Shown: in pieces, positions 43,073 through 53,730 of the stretch
How positions within the stretch are numbered: position 1 is the stretch's first letter
How the letters are laid out: each line of letters begins with the position of its first letter
Position numbers and translations under genes: made by a program
Notes under the pieces: model-generated
What the model saw: the letters and a program-made list of their open reading frames with translations, nothing else
The model's database searches: none
Told to the model about the DNA's origin: nothing
Assembly (NCBI GenBank): GCA_020466095.1
Contig: CM035806.1
Location: 100,107,728 to 100,171,727, forward strand
Source of the DNA: Chlorops oryzae
Taxonomy: Eukaryota; Arthropoda; Insecta; Diptera; Chloropidae
Direction: 5' to 3'
DNA length: 64,000 nucleotides

Positions 43073-44449
43073 TTAATATATTCTGTTTAAAATTGTGGCT
43101 TCTTTTGGTATCGGCTGACGACGGTACTCCAGACTATAGTCGAATTCTTGCAAGAAGCTTTTCAATCTTTCTACACGGGGTTGTTTATTTGCCTTACTCA
43201 TGGCATTTGAAAAAGCTCCACTATTAGTTACGATTCGTACTTTTGTGTCCCTCCAGTGGGTTTGCCACTTCTTCAACGCGGAAATGGCGGCCAGAACCTC
43301 CAATTCACATTGGGAATACCGAGATTCTGAATATGTTGTTCTTCTACTTATAGATTCAATAGCAAACCACGAAAAATGGGGAGGAATCTTTTGGAGAAGG
43401 GTAACGCTATAGGTATGTTGATTTGCAAACGTCAGGATTTTCTTCAGGGTGTCCGGATTGAATAATGTCAAAACCGGGGCATTCATTAGGCATTCTTTAA
43501 TTTGTTTGAATGCTAGCTCGCATTCGATATTAATAGAGAACTTTGAATTTTTTCGTATTAGGTCGGATAGTGGCTTTACTACCATTGCATACTCCGGAAC
43601 GAACCTTCTTAGGTGCGATGTTAATCCTAGGAATTTCTTTACTGAATCTTGATCGTGTGGGAATGGTGATCTGCGTATCTTTCTCAGAAATTTTTTTAGC
43701 TGGTCTTATTGTTGCCCCCTCTATTTGATACCCCCTAAAAAGGAACTCGCTCGACATGTACGTGCTATTATTCCAATTTATGTCTAGTCCCTCTTCTTTT
43801 ACCGCTTTTAATACTTTGGTTAAATTCTGTATCCCTTCCAATTCTGATTTGGCTGCGATGACTATTTGGTCCTCATAAAAGATTTGGGCGTTATTTTTAA
43901 ATAAATCCTGGCAAATATTATTAATGAACTGGCTGACTACTGTCTGTCTGTTAGCTTAACCAAAAGGTACGTAATTGAATTCATATTGTCCATCTTCTGT
44001 TACAAATGATGTAAAATGTTTGGAGCCTTCTGCAATTGGTATACGTAAAGAGCTTGCTCTTACCACTAACGCGGTGTAAAATTTCGCTTCTTGCAGTCTT
44101 ATCAGTACATCGTTGAGGGATAACACCGGCGGGTTCTCCGGAAGAATTCTCTGATTTAACTTGTGGTAGTCGACCCTGAAAGGCTCTTTTCTGTTTACTC
44201 TGATACTCTATAGATTGGCGATGAGTACTCAGATGTGCTGAGTTGAATTGTCCCCTCGTTTAACCACTCATTCACCTGGATATTGACTATTTCTCGATCG
44301 CATGCGGTCAGCTTGGCTGGGAGATGCGAAAATGGAATGTTGTCGCTTAATCGCAATCCCAACTTTACTGGCGAATTGAAAATTTTGATTGAGCGATAGT
44401 TCCTGACTAATAGTTCTATTTCTTCTCGAGTGTTATGATCTAAATGCAC
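43073..44449 (-). pseudogene. Degenerate gypsy reverse transcriptase and RNase H
   Basis: Fragments in several frames follow RT order: AKLTACDREIVNIQVNEWL (44195-44449), a NYVPFG motif followed by a stop near 43960, the catalytic box reading YEDQ at about 43880 where YxDD is expected, and RNase H-like residues (43073-43585; YSQCELEVLAAISALKKW) in which the expected TDH motif reads TNSG. Loss of the second RT aspartate and of the RNase H Asp shows this enzyme is dead. Confidence 0.75.
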
Positions 44450-44509
44450 TAAATCGAGTTCATCGTGCAGTGTACTATTCGGCGAACCTTGGACATTGAA
44501 GTTTAAGAG

Positions 44510-45097
44510 TTATTCTTCGAAAACTGATCTAGTGGCTGTGGAATAATTGAAGGTCGTGCTGATAACACGAAGGTCGTGAGGTGAAGCGTCTTGTGTCTTC
44601 CGGAGAAATGTGGCTCCCTCTTCGGAAACCAAGATGTCTAAATACTTAAGGATGTCGTTGCCGATTGTGATTTGGAACAGAGCATCCGTTTCATGCATGA
44701 TGTGCATCTTAAGTAGAAGTGGCAAGTTATCGATTTTTATCCTAACGCTAACTGTCCCTTCCGTCTTCGTTTGACCTCCACCCACACCGTAAGCAAGGGT
44801 ACCTTTTCCCTCGAAATCTCTTTCATTAAAAAGCTCAAAATATTTGAAAGTTGATATTGTACTTAAGTCACTGCCTGTGTCCAAGAATGCTGTCATAGCG
44901 TGTTGCTCTCCTTTCGAGTCGTAAATCATTATTTCCTTAAAAATTCGACGTCGGTCTAGGTTGTATTCTTTTTCCATGGGGGAAGGGGGTTTCTCGTAAA
45001 CTGCTTTATCGGGATTCTCGCTTGTACCTTTCTTTTCTACAATGTTTTTCTTTGGTTGATGCCAAATGTTATTGCAGACGTCACAGCAGCACCTCAT
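44510..45097 (-). pseudogene. Gypsy aspartic protease region
   Basis: The 195 residues include AFLDTGSDLSTIS with the catalytic Asp-Thr-Gly near residue 70, and TIGNDILKYLDI near 145, which matches the second conserved patch of retroviral-type proteases. The N-terminal Cys residues (RCCCDVCN) may be the last nucleocapsid knuckle. It belongs with the decayed RT downstream. Confidence 0.75.
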
Positions 45098-45110
45098 ATG
45101 TGTAAAAAGG

Positions 45111-45266
45111 CTAGGATGGTTTTTTATCTTCCCTTTTCAATTTTCCTATCTGTAACAATAAGCGGCGTTGCAGCTCTGTCTGCTCGCCTCTGGGAACTAA
45201 ACTGAAATTCCTACAAGTCTTTCGTAGCTCTTCCAAGGTTAAATTTCTAATTGCTATCATCTCCAT
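45111..45266 (-). pseudogene. Short gag N-terminal remnant, SAP-like
   Basis: An ORF of 51 codons from ATG 45264-45266 to TAG 45111-45113 reads MEMIAIRNLTLEELRKTCRN and continues with a basic helical stretch. The pattern is similar to the SAP-like starts of insect gypsy gag proteins. Capsid sequence is absent between it and the protease, so gag appears to be deleted. Confidence 0.5.
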
Positions 45267-45711
45267 TTTGGGAACCTACGGGTAAATGATCATGCGAAAA
45301 TTTAAATGAGGGCGTAGATTCGATGTCGATTCGATTGAGGTTCGAGGTTGTTGATTTGTCCCGATGTCAAGACGTACTCCTAGAATAAGACAGAACTAAA
45401 AAAAAAATAAACGATGTCGCTCCGTTTCTGCTTAGTAAATCCAATTTAGGGTTTGCAACATAATTTGTTCTTTTTGCCGGCACTGGCTCTTTTTAATTGT
45501 CTAATGTAATTTCCGTGTTGAGGAGGAATTCCAATATACTCGTTACTGAACTGGAATCTGATTTGAGAGAATAAAAGATTTGAAATTCTTAATTTTAGTA
45601 TGAAGCGCCATACCACCACCTTAGTTGCTCATGTATTCCCTTAATTTGTTATTAGCTATATTATATTTTTAAACCTTTAACTTAAATATAAAATTGTTTT
45701 CTTTATTACTG
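45267..45711. other. Junction between two gypsy elements, no gene
   Basis: No ORF. This interval should contain LTR or leader sequence of the decayed element and the 3' end of the element to the right, but I found no matching LTR pair or PBS. Confidence 0.3.
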
Positions 45712-46698
45712 TTAATATGGTTTCAAGAGGTTGTTGTGGTACGTTTTTTCTTTTCCCTTTATCAAAAGCTTGGTATTCACCGGACCAATAGCGGTTACTA
45801 CTGTATAAGGGCCCACCCATGGTGATGAAAATTTGTTTTTTCGATTCTGGTTTTTTAGCCAAACCTTTTCACCGCTTTTAAATGATTGGAAATTAACTGT
45901 GGTATCATAATATTTCTTCGAATTTTCTTTTGATTTTTCTTGGTTCTTAGGTACCAATTCATACGTTCTTTGAATTTGGTATTTCAGAATTTTGCTGTAG
46001 TCGTCTGGGTTATAGAGAGGTATGGTTTTTTTCTTCAAATTTACTGGCAAGTCGACATCGAAACCAAAAAGCACCTTAGTGGGCGTATGTTTGGTTGCGG
46101 TGTGGACCGAATTATTATGAACGTGCAAAGAATGGCATAGCCATTCGTCCCAGTTCGTACTGTCTTCATTTACTACCATACGAAGATGTTCGGCCAAAGG
46201 CCGGTGACATCTTTCCAGTGCCTCGTTTGACTGAGGTTGATATGGACTAGTTGTAAGTCTTTTCACTCCCAGTAGCTTGCAAATATCTGAAAATAGTTTG
46301 GAAGTAAAGTTCGTGCCGTTATCGGTCACCAGAAGTCGAGGTATACCAAATTTCGAAATGACCTCTTTAAAAAAAATTTTCGCTACTGTGCTAGCCTCTG
46401 CATCCGGCATGGCCGCACAAATGAAATATTTAGAAAAAACATCTATTATTGTGAGAATATATCTGTTGCCTGAGGCGGTGGTAGGTAGAGGACCCACCAT
46501 GTCCATAAACAATTTGTCTAATGGTCTATGAGCCGTATCGGTTATAACCATGGGCATTTTTGTTGCTTTGCTAGCCTTATTCTGCTGACAGTTGGTACAT
46601 GACTTGACATAATCTCCTATTTTGCGTTGCATGACGCTCCACTTAAATTGGCGGCGAATACGGAAATATGTTTTTAGGGCCCCTTTATGCCCACCCAT
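45712..46698 (-). pseudogene. Gypsy integrase, frameshifted from RT
   Basis: The 328 residues contain the zinc region (MGGHKGALKTYFRIRRQF, CTNCQQNK), FMDMVGPL with the first Asp, VTDNGTNF with the second, and SNEALERCHRPL with the Glu; a GPY/F-like C-terminal module follows (FSSPWVGPYTVVTAI). The His residues that precede PMGGHKG are read in the same frame, but the join to the RT ORF needs a one-base shift near 46715-46740. It is about 70% alike, by eye, to the integrase at 63014-64000, so the two elements belong to one lineage. Confidence 0.85.
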
Positions 46699-46718
46699 CG
46701 GACTATCATGAAATTGTT

Positions 46719-48491
46719 TTAGTACATTTTTATATCCCTGGGGTCTGTAAGGAAAACGGCAGAGTCTTTTTTTCCCAAATCAGGGTTATCTAACATATCC
46801 CCTTCTTCTTTATTTTCTAAACAAACTTCTTCGACTACCCCTGAACTATCTGACGGGTCTGCCTTTTGCCTGGCCTGAGATCTTGTCACTACGGCTATGT
46901 TGGTATCTTCGTAGGGCAATCTACTTAGAGCGTCCGCTTTCTGATTTGTTTTCCCCGGCTTATAACAAATTTCAAAGTCGAACTCTGACAACTTGTGTTG
47001 GAACCTAGCCAACCTAGACGTTTGGTCTTTTAAATTCGCTATTCCTCTCAACGGCTTATGGTCAGTGTAAATAGTAAAATGACGCCCTAGTAAATAGGAT
47101 CTGAAATTTTTTGTGGCCCACACTATAGCCAAAAACTCCTTCTCTATTGTTGAGTATCTTTGTTCCGTCTGACTCAGTGCTCTACTTGCAAAATAAATCG
47201 GTAGATCTTCTCCCAGAACTCCTTGTGATAGAATTGCTCCCAAAGCCTCATTGCTGGCATCTGTAGTCAGCAAGAAGGGTTGAGAAAAATCCGCATATCT
47301 TAAAATCGGCGGACTGGTAATAGCGGTTTTTAAGGCTACCATTGCGCGTTGACAAGACTCAGACCACTCGTACTCGACATCCTTTTTTAACAAATTAGTT
47401 AGAGGCAGCAATATTCGGGCTGCATTGGGAATAAATTTCCTATAGTAGTTCACCAAACCCAGGAAAGATTGTAGTTGTTCTTTATTCTTGGGTGCTGGGA
47501 AACGCTTCACACACTCTACCTTGCTTGGATCTGGCAAAACACCTTGCTCAGAACAGCGATGACCCAAATAAACCACCTCTCTTCTTAAAAATTTACACTT
47601 TTCTGTTTGTATTTTTAGGTTGTTGACTCTTAGAGCTTGTAGAACTTTTCGCAAACGTATTTCGTGCTCCTTTAAATTTCTGCCGTAAACAATATCATCT
47701 AAGTAAACAAAACAATCTATTCCTTGAATGCCTGTAAGAATATGATTCAATATTCGTTGGAATGTTGCCGGTACCCCTGTTAGGCCAAACGGCATTCGTA
47801 AAAATTCATAATGTCCCTGACCTGTGCTGAAGGCTGTCTTCTTTCCGTCGTTCTCATCTACCAATACTTGATGGAATCCGCTACCTAATTCTAGCGTGGT
47901 AAAATAACGACTACAGCCTAGCTGGTCGAGTATCTCGTCAATCCTAGGAACTGGAAAAACCTGCTTAATCGTTTGTTCATTCAATTTACGAAATTCTACC
48001 ACTAGCCTCCACTTCTTTTCTCCATTTGGCCCACTTTCCTTTGGCACCAAAATAATGGGAGAATTCCATGGTGAAATACTAGGTGTTATAATCTCTTGTT
48101 CGAGCATTTCCTCGACTTGCCTATTTATCTCTTCTTTATGCGCTTCGGGCAGGCGATACTGTCTAATGTTTACTGGTGGATGGCCAGGTTCTGTGGGAAT
48201 TTCATGACGTAAAGTAGTAGTGTAACTTAGATGATCCTCTTTTAGATGGAAAACGTCCTGAAAATCTTCACATATTTGCAATAGCGACGTTCGCTCTTCA
48301 TCATTTAGGTTAACATCCAGTGACAGGTTATTGACTAAAAGCGGAAATCGTTCCCCACTGGAGTCGGATGCAAACGTATTAATATTCAGACAAGAAACGG
48401 GTGATTTATAATTTTTAGCTCCATACCTAGAAAAATTCTCGCGTAACATGGCATAGTCGTCTAAAAGACTATACTGTAGTTCGGTTTTCAT
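46719..48491 (-). CDS. Gypsy reverse transcriptase and RNase H
   Basis: The 590 residues show RT motifs SPWNSPIILVPKE, RLVVEFRKLNEQT, FTTLELGSGFHQV (motif A with Glu where Asp is usual), KTAFSTGQGHYEFLRMPFGL and FVYLDDIVYG, then RNase H motifs LLTTDASNEALGA, STIEKEFLAIVWA and YTDHKPLRG, and a linker rich in acidic residues. A TAA at 48495-48497 separates it from the upstream protease; reading resumes in the same frame two codons later at this ATG. Motif A substitution and the breaks suggest an inactive copy. Confidence 0.9.
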   Translation of the reverse strand: MKTELQYSLLDDYAMLRENFSRYGAKNYKSPVSCLNINTFASDSSGERFPLLVNNLSLDVNLNDEERTSLLQICEDFQDVFHLKEDHLSYTTTLRHEIPTEPGHPPVNIRQYRLPEAHKEEINRQVEEMLEQEIITPSISPWNSPIILVPKESGPNGEKKWRLVVEFRKLNEQTIKQVFPVPRIDEILDQLGCSRYFTTLELGSGFHQVLVDENDGKKTAFSTGQGHYEFLRMPFGLTGVPATFQRILNHILTGIQGIDCFVYLDDIVYGRNLKEHEIRLRKVLQALRVNNLKIQTEKCKFLRREVVYLGHRCSEQGVLPDPSKVECVKRFPAPKNKEQLQSFLGLVNYYRKFIPNAARILLPLTNLLKKDVEYEWSESCQRAMVALKTAITSPPILRYADFSQPFLLTTDASNEALGAILSQGVLGEDLPIYFASRALSQTEQRYSTIEKEFLAIVWATKNFRSYLLGRHFTIYTDHKPLRGIANLKDQTSRLARFQHKLSEFDFEICYKPGKTNQKADALSRLPYEDTNIAVVTRSQARQKADPSDSSGVVEEVCLENKEEGDMLDNPDLGKKDSAVFLTDPRDIKMY

Positions 48492-48494
48492 ATC

Positions 48495-49313
48495 TTATTT
48501 AGCCTGATCCTCTGAGGCATTCAAAACTGATACATATCCCAACCCATTCTGTGGTTTTGTAATACTTTCTCCAATATAAACGTTTGGTGCCACTTCTCTT
48601 TTGTGCACCACTAAATCATTCGCTAGTAACCCTGTACTAACTGCAATTATTCTTATCGATCTCGGTTGAGTTGTGATTTTTCTAGCCACGTGAACATTAC
48701 AAGAAGAATTCTTCAAAATTAACGGTAGGGTAGCTACCTGTGCTCCCTTTTCAACAAAAGTGATATTTTTTCTTATCGTATCCGTTATGGTCTTATTCCA
48801 GAGTGAATCTCGTCCAAGGAGACCATCCGCTGGCAAATTTGTACCATAAGGGACTACTTGCATATTAAACTTCAATGACGGAATCTGATCGTGTTCTATT
48901 TTCACTTCACCTATCGTGCTGGAGTCTCCTCCGAAAGCTCCTACTAAACGCTTAACCTTTTTAAAATCAATGTCTACATCATCTGCTAACGATTTTCTTC
49001 TAATCAAACTGGTATCCGCACCAGAATCACTTAACAATGTGGCTTTTCTCCTATACGTTTGTTGGCACGGTATTTCTATAAAAGCATCTTCTACTGGAAG
49101 CTCGTGTCTCAAATTTAAACTGTTAGCTACATCCTCATTGTGTCCTGATTTGAAGGTAAATTTTCGAAGTAATTTCCCCCATCTGAACTGTGCGTTTTTT
49201 GAACACTCGCAGTCGAATATTGCGGTTTCTTTCTTACCCCTGAAAATCAAAAAATTTTGTTTTAACTCATTCATTTTGGACACAACAAAGTTCATAGAAT
49301 TTATTAAAATCAA
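48495..49313 (-). CDS. Gypsy aspartic protease region
   Basis: The 272 residues contain ATLLSDSGADTSLIRR, with the Asp-Ser-Gly active site near residue 94, and PADGLLGRDSLW near 180. It is in frame with the RT ORF across one TAA, so it was probably part of the same polyprotein. Confidence 0.85.
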   Translation of the reverse strand: MILINSMNFVVSKMNELKQNFLIFRGKKETAIFDCECSKNAQFRWGKLLRKFTFKSGHNEDVANSLNLRHELPVEDAFIEIPCQQTYRRKATLLSDSGADTSLIRRKSLADDVDIDFKKVKRLVGAFGGDSSTIGEVKIEHDQIPSLKFNMQVVPYGTNLPADGLLGRDSLWNKTITDTIRKNITFVEKGAQVATLPLILKNSSCNVHVARKITTQPRSIRIIAVSTGLLANDLVVHKREVAPNVYIGESITKPQNGLGYVSVLNASEDQAK

Positions 49314-50180
49314 TTGAAATATATGTTATACAATACAAAGTTGAAAATCGAAAAACAATTTTTTACTTTTGAGATGAAATTTCTAGTTTTTGTATCGCTG
49401 ATGCCCCTCAGCTCAGAGTCTTTTTCCAAGGCATACACAAATGTTGTTATTGTGTCATTGAATGTCACTTTCTTTACAGGTTTATTGACCTTTAAAGAAG
49501 TACAATCCGTTGACTTTTGACTGCGTAAAGTCTTTGAATTGGAGCTAGGGACTTCGTCGACTGGGAGTTTTTCTTCCAATGGGTCTGGTGTCGTTACTTT
49601 CGGTTGCTGGTCTTCCAACAACTGGTTCGGCCGTTTGTTACACTCATTTTCGGCATTCCAGTCTATTGGCCGGGACTGGGCCGCAATAACTTTCCCTGAT
49701 CCTGTAGTTGCTTGGTGCAGTTCCGGGCAATGTGACCAAATTCTTTACATCTGTAGCACTGCACTGGATTGTTGGGATTGCGTTCTTGTGTTTGTGGAGT
49801 TGTGCTACATCGATTGTTCGCTAAGAAGTTTGCTGGAGTCGATTGTTGATTTACCGCTTGCGAGTTTGGTGTTGTAGGCCTTAGGAAAGGATTTCGTCTG
49901 GAAAAATTTCGCCCATCCGTTAGTGCGGATTGGTGGCAGAATGGATTAGTTTCATGGCCTTTCATTAGACATACCTGACAGAAAAGTTTTCCGAGCCGCT
50001 CGAAACAATTGTTGTAAACATGACCGCGTCGTGAGCAGTAAGTGCAGTTAGTTATCGTCCGTCGTGTCGTTTCTTGGCCGTTCCGATTATTTTGACTATT
50101 TTCTCTCGCACGAAAACATGATTCAGTCGAGTGGCCGCCCCGCTGGCAAAAAGAATATTGAGGTGTCTATGGTGGTCTCA
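49310..50180 (-). pseudogene. Gypsy gag C-terminus: zinc knuckles
   Basis: One frame from about 50165 to 49663 carries several knuckles: a damaged one whose first Cys is Ser (SFCQRGGHSTESC), then CTYCSRRGHVYNNC, CQVCLMKGHETNPFC and CYRCKEFGHIARNC. Four knuckles in a row is unusual for gypsy gag, which typically has one or two. A second ORF (49310-49621) continues toward the protease. The capsid ORF at 50211-51428 ends in another frame just upstream, so a frameshift lies near 50170-50215. Confidence 0.75.
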
Positions 50181-50210
50181 TGGCATTTTGACCAGCCGAG
50201 TCCACTGTAT

Positions 50211-51428
50211 TTATGTGCAAGGGGGTATCGCCACACAATCTTCCTCACCTATTTTTACGAGGTCGCGGATGAGTTTGTTTTGGCATCCTACGAAACGATG
50301 TTTGATTGAGGGCTCTCTTAAACCCATTATAAACCGTTTAGCGGCTAAAGTTTTATATTCGTCTAACGCGGAGTGAGACTCCTGTTCCCTCCATTTATCG
50401 CTAATGATACTTTCTGCTTCATTCAATAAGGCCTCAACCCTACCCCCAAAAAGGCAAATAGATTCCCCTGCTTTCTGTTTACTCGATATCATTTCTGCTC
50501 TTATATCTTCGAGCGTTCTCTTCTTTAGAAAAATTTGTTTGACAAACTCGCACAGTTCGTCAATATTGCTAAAAACTTTGTTTGACAATGACTCGCAAGC
50601 ATGGCCCGCTAATCTTTGTTTAATGCACTTTATTGCATTCTGTGTGTCGTGCTCATTAATAGTTAATTTCGCTAATTCGCAACCGGCGATAAATCTATGA
50701 ACATCTGCTCTAAGTTCCGGGCCATTGGTGGCCGCGAAATATGGTACTAATCTGTTAATATTTTTCATCACTTCACTAATATTTGTAGGGTTGGCCATTT
50801 TAATTGTTATAGTTGGAATACTCGCTTCTTGAATTATATCCTTAAGTCCTTGTTGTGGAATGCAATTTGTGACCTTATTACGCTGACCGGATTGCTCTGG
50901 TTGTTCAGGTGTTATTGGGGTGGGAGTACGGGAAGGAGAGGGCGAAGTGCGACAGAGATTCTTTAAACTTTCTTGTAAATTTCTAACTTCTACCTTGAGG
51001 TATTCGGTTTCCTTCTTCTGTTCCCTTGCTGCTGCCTTACTTCGTTCCAATTCCTCAGCTACTTGTCCTCCTACAGCGCTACTTAATGCTTCTCTGAGAA
51101 TCTCGTTATTTGCTTCAGACTCCTCAATGAGCGCTGCGCTTGCTTTTATTCTTTTACTCAATTCTAAGCAATTCTTTTCTAAAAGGGCGACTGTTTCTGT
51201 CAACTGACTAATTTTCTCCTTATTCTTTTCTGTATTTGAACCAACGCAGTGTTTGGCGTTTTCTAAGAGAAATAAAGCTTCTTCCAAACGGGTATAGCGC
51301 TTGACAGCTAAATTGTCTTCTAATAAGGTAACTGCCTCTCTACTGGGATTGATTTGTTTAGTAAGGTCCCACACTTCCGCTAAAATAGTTGTTGCTCTAT
51401 CTTCTGATTGCCTTAAATTCTGCTTCAA
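50211..51428 (-). CDS. Gypsy gag: coiled coil and capsid
   Basis: The 405-residue frame has a long predicted coiled coil (residues about 1-155, rich in Leu, Glu and Lys), a Pro/Ser linker, and a capsid region (about 215-395; RLVPYFAATNGPELRADVHRF, CESLSNKVF, GESICLFGGRVEALL). The first codon is TTG and an in-frame TAA lies at about 51450, so the natural ATG is upstream and has been lost or displaced. It is followed by the zinc-knuckle region in another frame. Confidence 0.8.
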   Translation of the reverse strand: MKQNLRQSEDRATTILAEVWDLTKQINPSREAVTLLEDNLAVKRYTRLEEALFLLENAKHCVGSNTEKNKEKISQLTETVALLEKNCLELSKRIKASAALIEESEANNEILREALSSAVGGQVAEELERSKAAAREQKKETEYLKVEVRNLQESLKNLCRTSPSPSRTPTPITPEQPEQSGQRNKVTNCIPQQGLKDIIQEASIPTITIKMANPTNISEVMKNINRLVPYFAATNGPELRADVHRFIAGCELAKLTINEHDTQNAIKCIKQRLAGHACESLSNKVFSNIDELCEFVKQIFLKKRTLEDIRAEMISSKQKAGESICLFGGRVEALLNEAESIISDKWREQESHSALDEYKTLAAKRFIMGLREPSIKHRFVGCQNKLIRDLVKIGEEDCVAIPPCT

Positions 51429-51452
51429 TTCTCCTACTTCCTTTTCCGTTTA

Positions 51453-51719
51453 GTCAGACTTTACGGTAAAAGAAAAATGCATTTGATTGTGTTTAAGTCA
51501 TAAAGGTGAATCCAAAATAGAAGTATCAAACGAGTTCAAAAACGGTTACTGAATCGCACCATTCAATGTTTTTTTTTTCTTTTTCCCGAACGTGGGGTCA
51601 CTTGTTAAGAAAACAAAATTAAAATGTTGTACCCGGCCGCGAATATTAACGAACGATGAACTGTCTAACAGTAGACAGACAGCCAGTAGAACCATAAAAA
51701 TATTTTTTGACAACAAATT

Positions 51720-51751
<32 letters not shown>

Positions 51752-52734
51752 TTTTTGTATGTTTTATTCCCGCTTGCAAAAAAATTTTTTTCTCCCAATA
51801 AATACCCCGACAATCATACGTATCATCAAGACAGATTCAATTTGATAGCAATATCACACATAGTTTGCACAGAGAGAAGAAGAATAGAGGAACTAAAATT
51901 TTTCGTCCAATTTCTCTAAAACTTGACGTGAAATTTATATATGGGACATTCTTTTACAAATCGAACACCTTTTTGACTTGATAATTTTGATTGGTGCAAA
52001 AATTTTTTTTCAGAGTCTATACGGAAAATAAACAAACACCTATACGAAGTTTTTGCACAAAAAAATTTTTTTTGGAAATACGACCATTTTAATGTTTAAT
52101 GATTTATCCCATTCTGTTACATGTTAAATTCATTATCTCAGGTTTTACTGATGCGATCGTTAAAATTTTTTTTTATTTAAAAGGGAGTAATGTCAGCTTT
52201 ATACACGTGAATTTCGTACCTTCAACTTGTGTCACTTTAAGAAATTAATAACAATTTAATTGTTCAAATGATATTATAACAGTGTAGCCCTCTACGAAAT
52301 CGACTAAAAAAATTTTTTTCGTATTTCCTATGTTTTTAGTTTTCAAAGCCTTTTTTCAGAAAGATGGGCGCGTTACTAGTTTAAGAGTGAGAAAATAATT
52401 TCAACGGCTCTACACGTAACGCGAGCAGCGCTCGACGAGTTGAAATGTGTTAAAGCGTGTCTGAACATTCAGTCTCGAACTGCTCACTACAGCTGTAGAA
52501 CTTTCGAAAGTAGTGACCATCGTAACTTCAAAAAGTATAAAACGGAGTAATATTTATGTATTCATACAATCGTTTATTCTGTTTTACTGTTTTACAATAT
52601 CTAGTATTTAATACAAAAGAAGGACTCACCACTATAAATTCTGTATCCAGCAATAACTTATTTTTTAAAGTACTAGGGGTCTTCGCCCCCTGTTCGCTTC
52701 GCTCACCAACCCCCAACCCTCCCACGATCGCTTC
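51453..52734. other. No gene seen; leader or flank of gypsy element
   Basis: AT-rich sequence with (ta)n at 51721-51742. It should contain the 5' leader and LTR of the element to the left, but no PBS or second LTR copy was found. Confidence 0.35.
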
Positions 52735-53590
52735 TTCATCACCCTCTCTCCCTCTCTCGCTCTCTCCCTCTCTCCCTCTCTCCCTCTGTCCATCTCTCCC
52801 TCTCTCCCTTTCTCCCTCTCTCCCTCTCTCCCTCTCTCCCTCTCTCCCTCTCTCCCTCTCTCCCTCTCTCCCTCTCTACCTCTCTACCTCTCTACCACTC
52901 TCCCTTTCTCCCTCTCTCCCTCTTTACCACCACCCCACCCTCCCTTCCACTCTCGCTCTCTCCCTCTCTCTCTCTCTCTCTGTCTCCCTCTACCTCTCTC
53001 TCTCACTTTTTTACGCTCTCTCCCTCTCTCCATCTATCCCTCTCTCCCTCTCACCCATTCTCCCTCTCACCCTCTCACCCTCTCTCCATCAATCCCTCTT
53101 TCCCACCCTCCCTCTCTTCCTCTCACCCTCTCTCCCTCTCTCCATCTCTCCATCTGACCATCTCTCCCTCTCTCCCACTTTCCATATTGGATCCACCATT
53201 TTGTTCAACATCCCTCCTTCCCTATCACCATATCTCTACCCCTTTTACCCTCTCCATCTCTCCTTCTTTCTCTCTCTCTCCTTCTCACCTTCTCTCCTTC
53301 TCTCCCTCTCTCCCTCTCACGCTCTCATCTTACTCTCACGCTCTCTCCCCCTCTCCCTCTCACCCACTATCCTTCTCTTCGTCTCACCATCTCTCCTTCT
53401 CACCCTCTCAGCCTCTCTCCCTCTCACCATATCACCCTCCCACCCACTCACCCTCTCCCCCTCTCCCCCTCTCCCCCTCTCCCCCTCTCCCCCCTCCCCT
53501 CCCCCTCTCCCTCTCACCCTCGCTCCCTCTCTCCCTCTCTACCTCTCTCCCTCTCCCCATCACCCTCTCTCCCTCTGTCCCAATCACCCA
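52735..53590 (+). repeat. Long CT-rich array of (tctccctc)n type
   Basis: Nearly 850 bp of pyrimidines built from ctctccctct units with gradual variants (ctctacctct, ctcaccctct, ctccccctct). The open frames on both strands are an effect of the repeat. The word ccatattggatcc occurs inside it (53182) and just after it (53615). Confidence 0.95.
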
Positions 53591-53730
53591 CTTTCCGTTT
53601 TCGAAAAAAGTCAGCCATATTGGATCCGCCACACAAAAATAAAAGTACACGCGAAAAAAAAAACTTTTTTGTATAATAGAGAGATGTATTATATAATAAA
53701 AATATAAAACCAATTACAATAAGCACATAA

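Noticed and set aside
52735..53590. CRISPR-like or spacer-bearing array
   Set aside because: No constant repeat with variable spacers; this is an eukaryotic simple repeat.
52556..53707. 383-codon plus-strand ORF
   Set aside because: It is the translation of a CT-rich simple repeat; long frames on both strands come from the repeat unit, not from coding.
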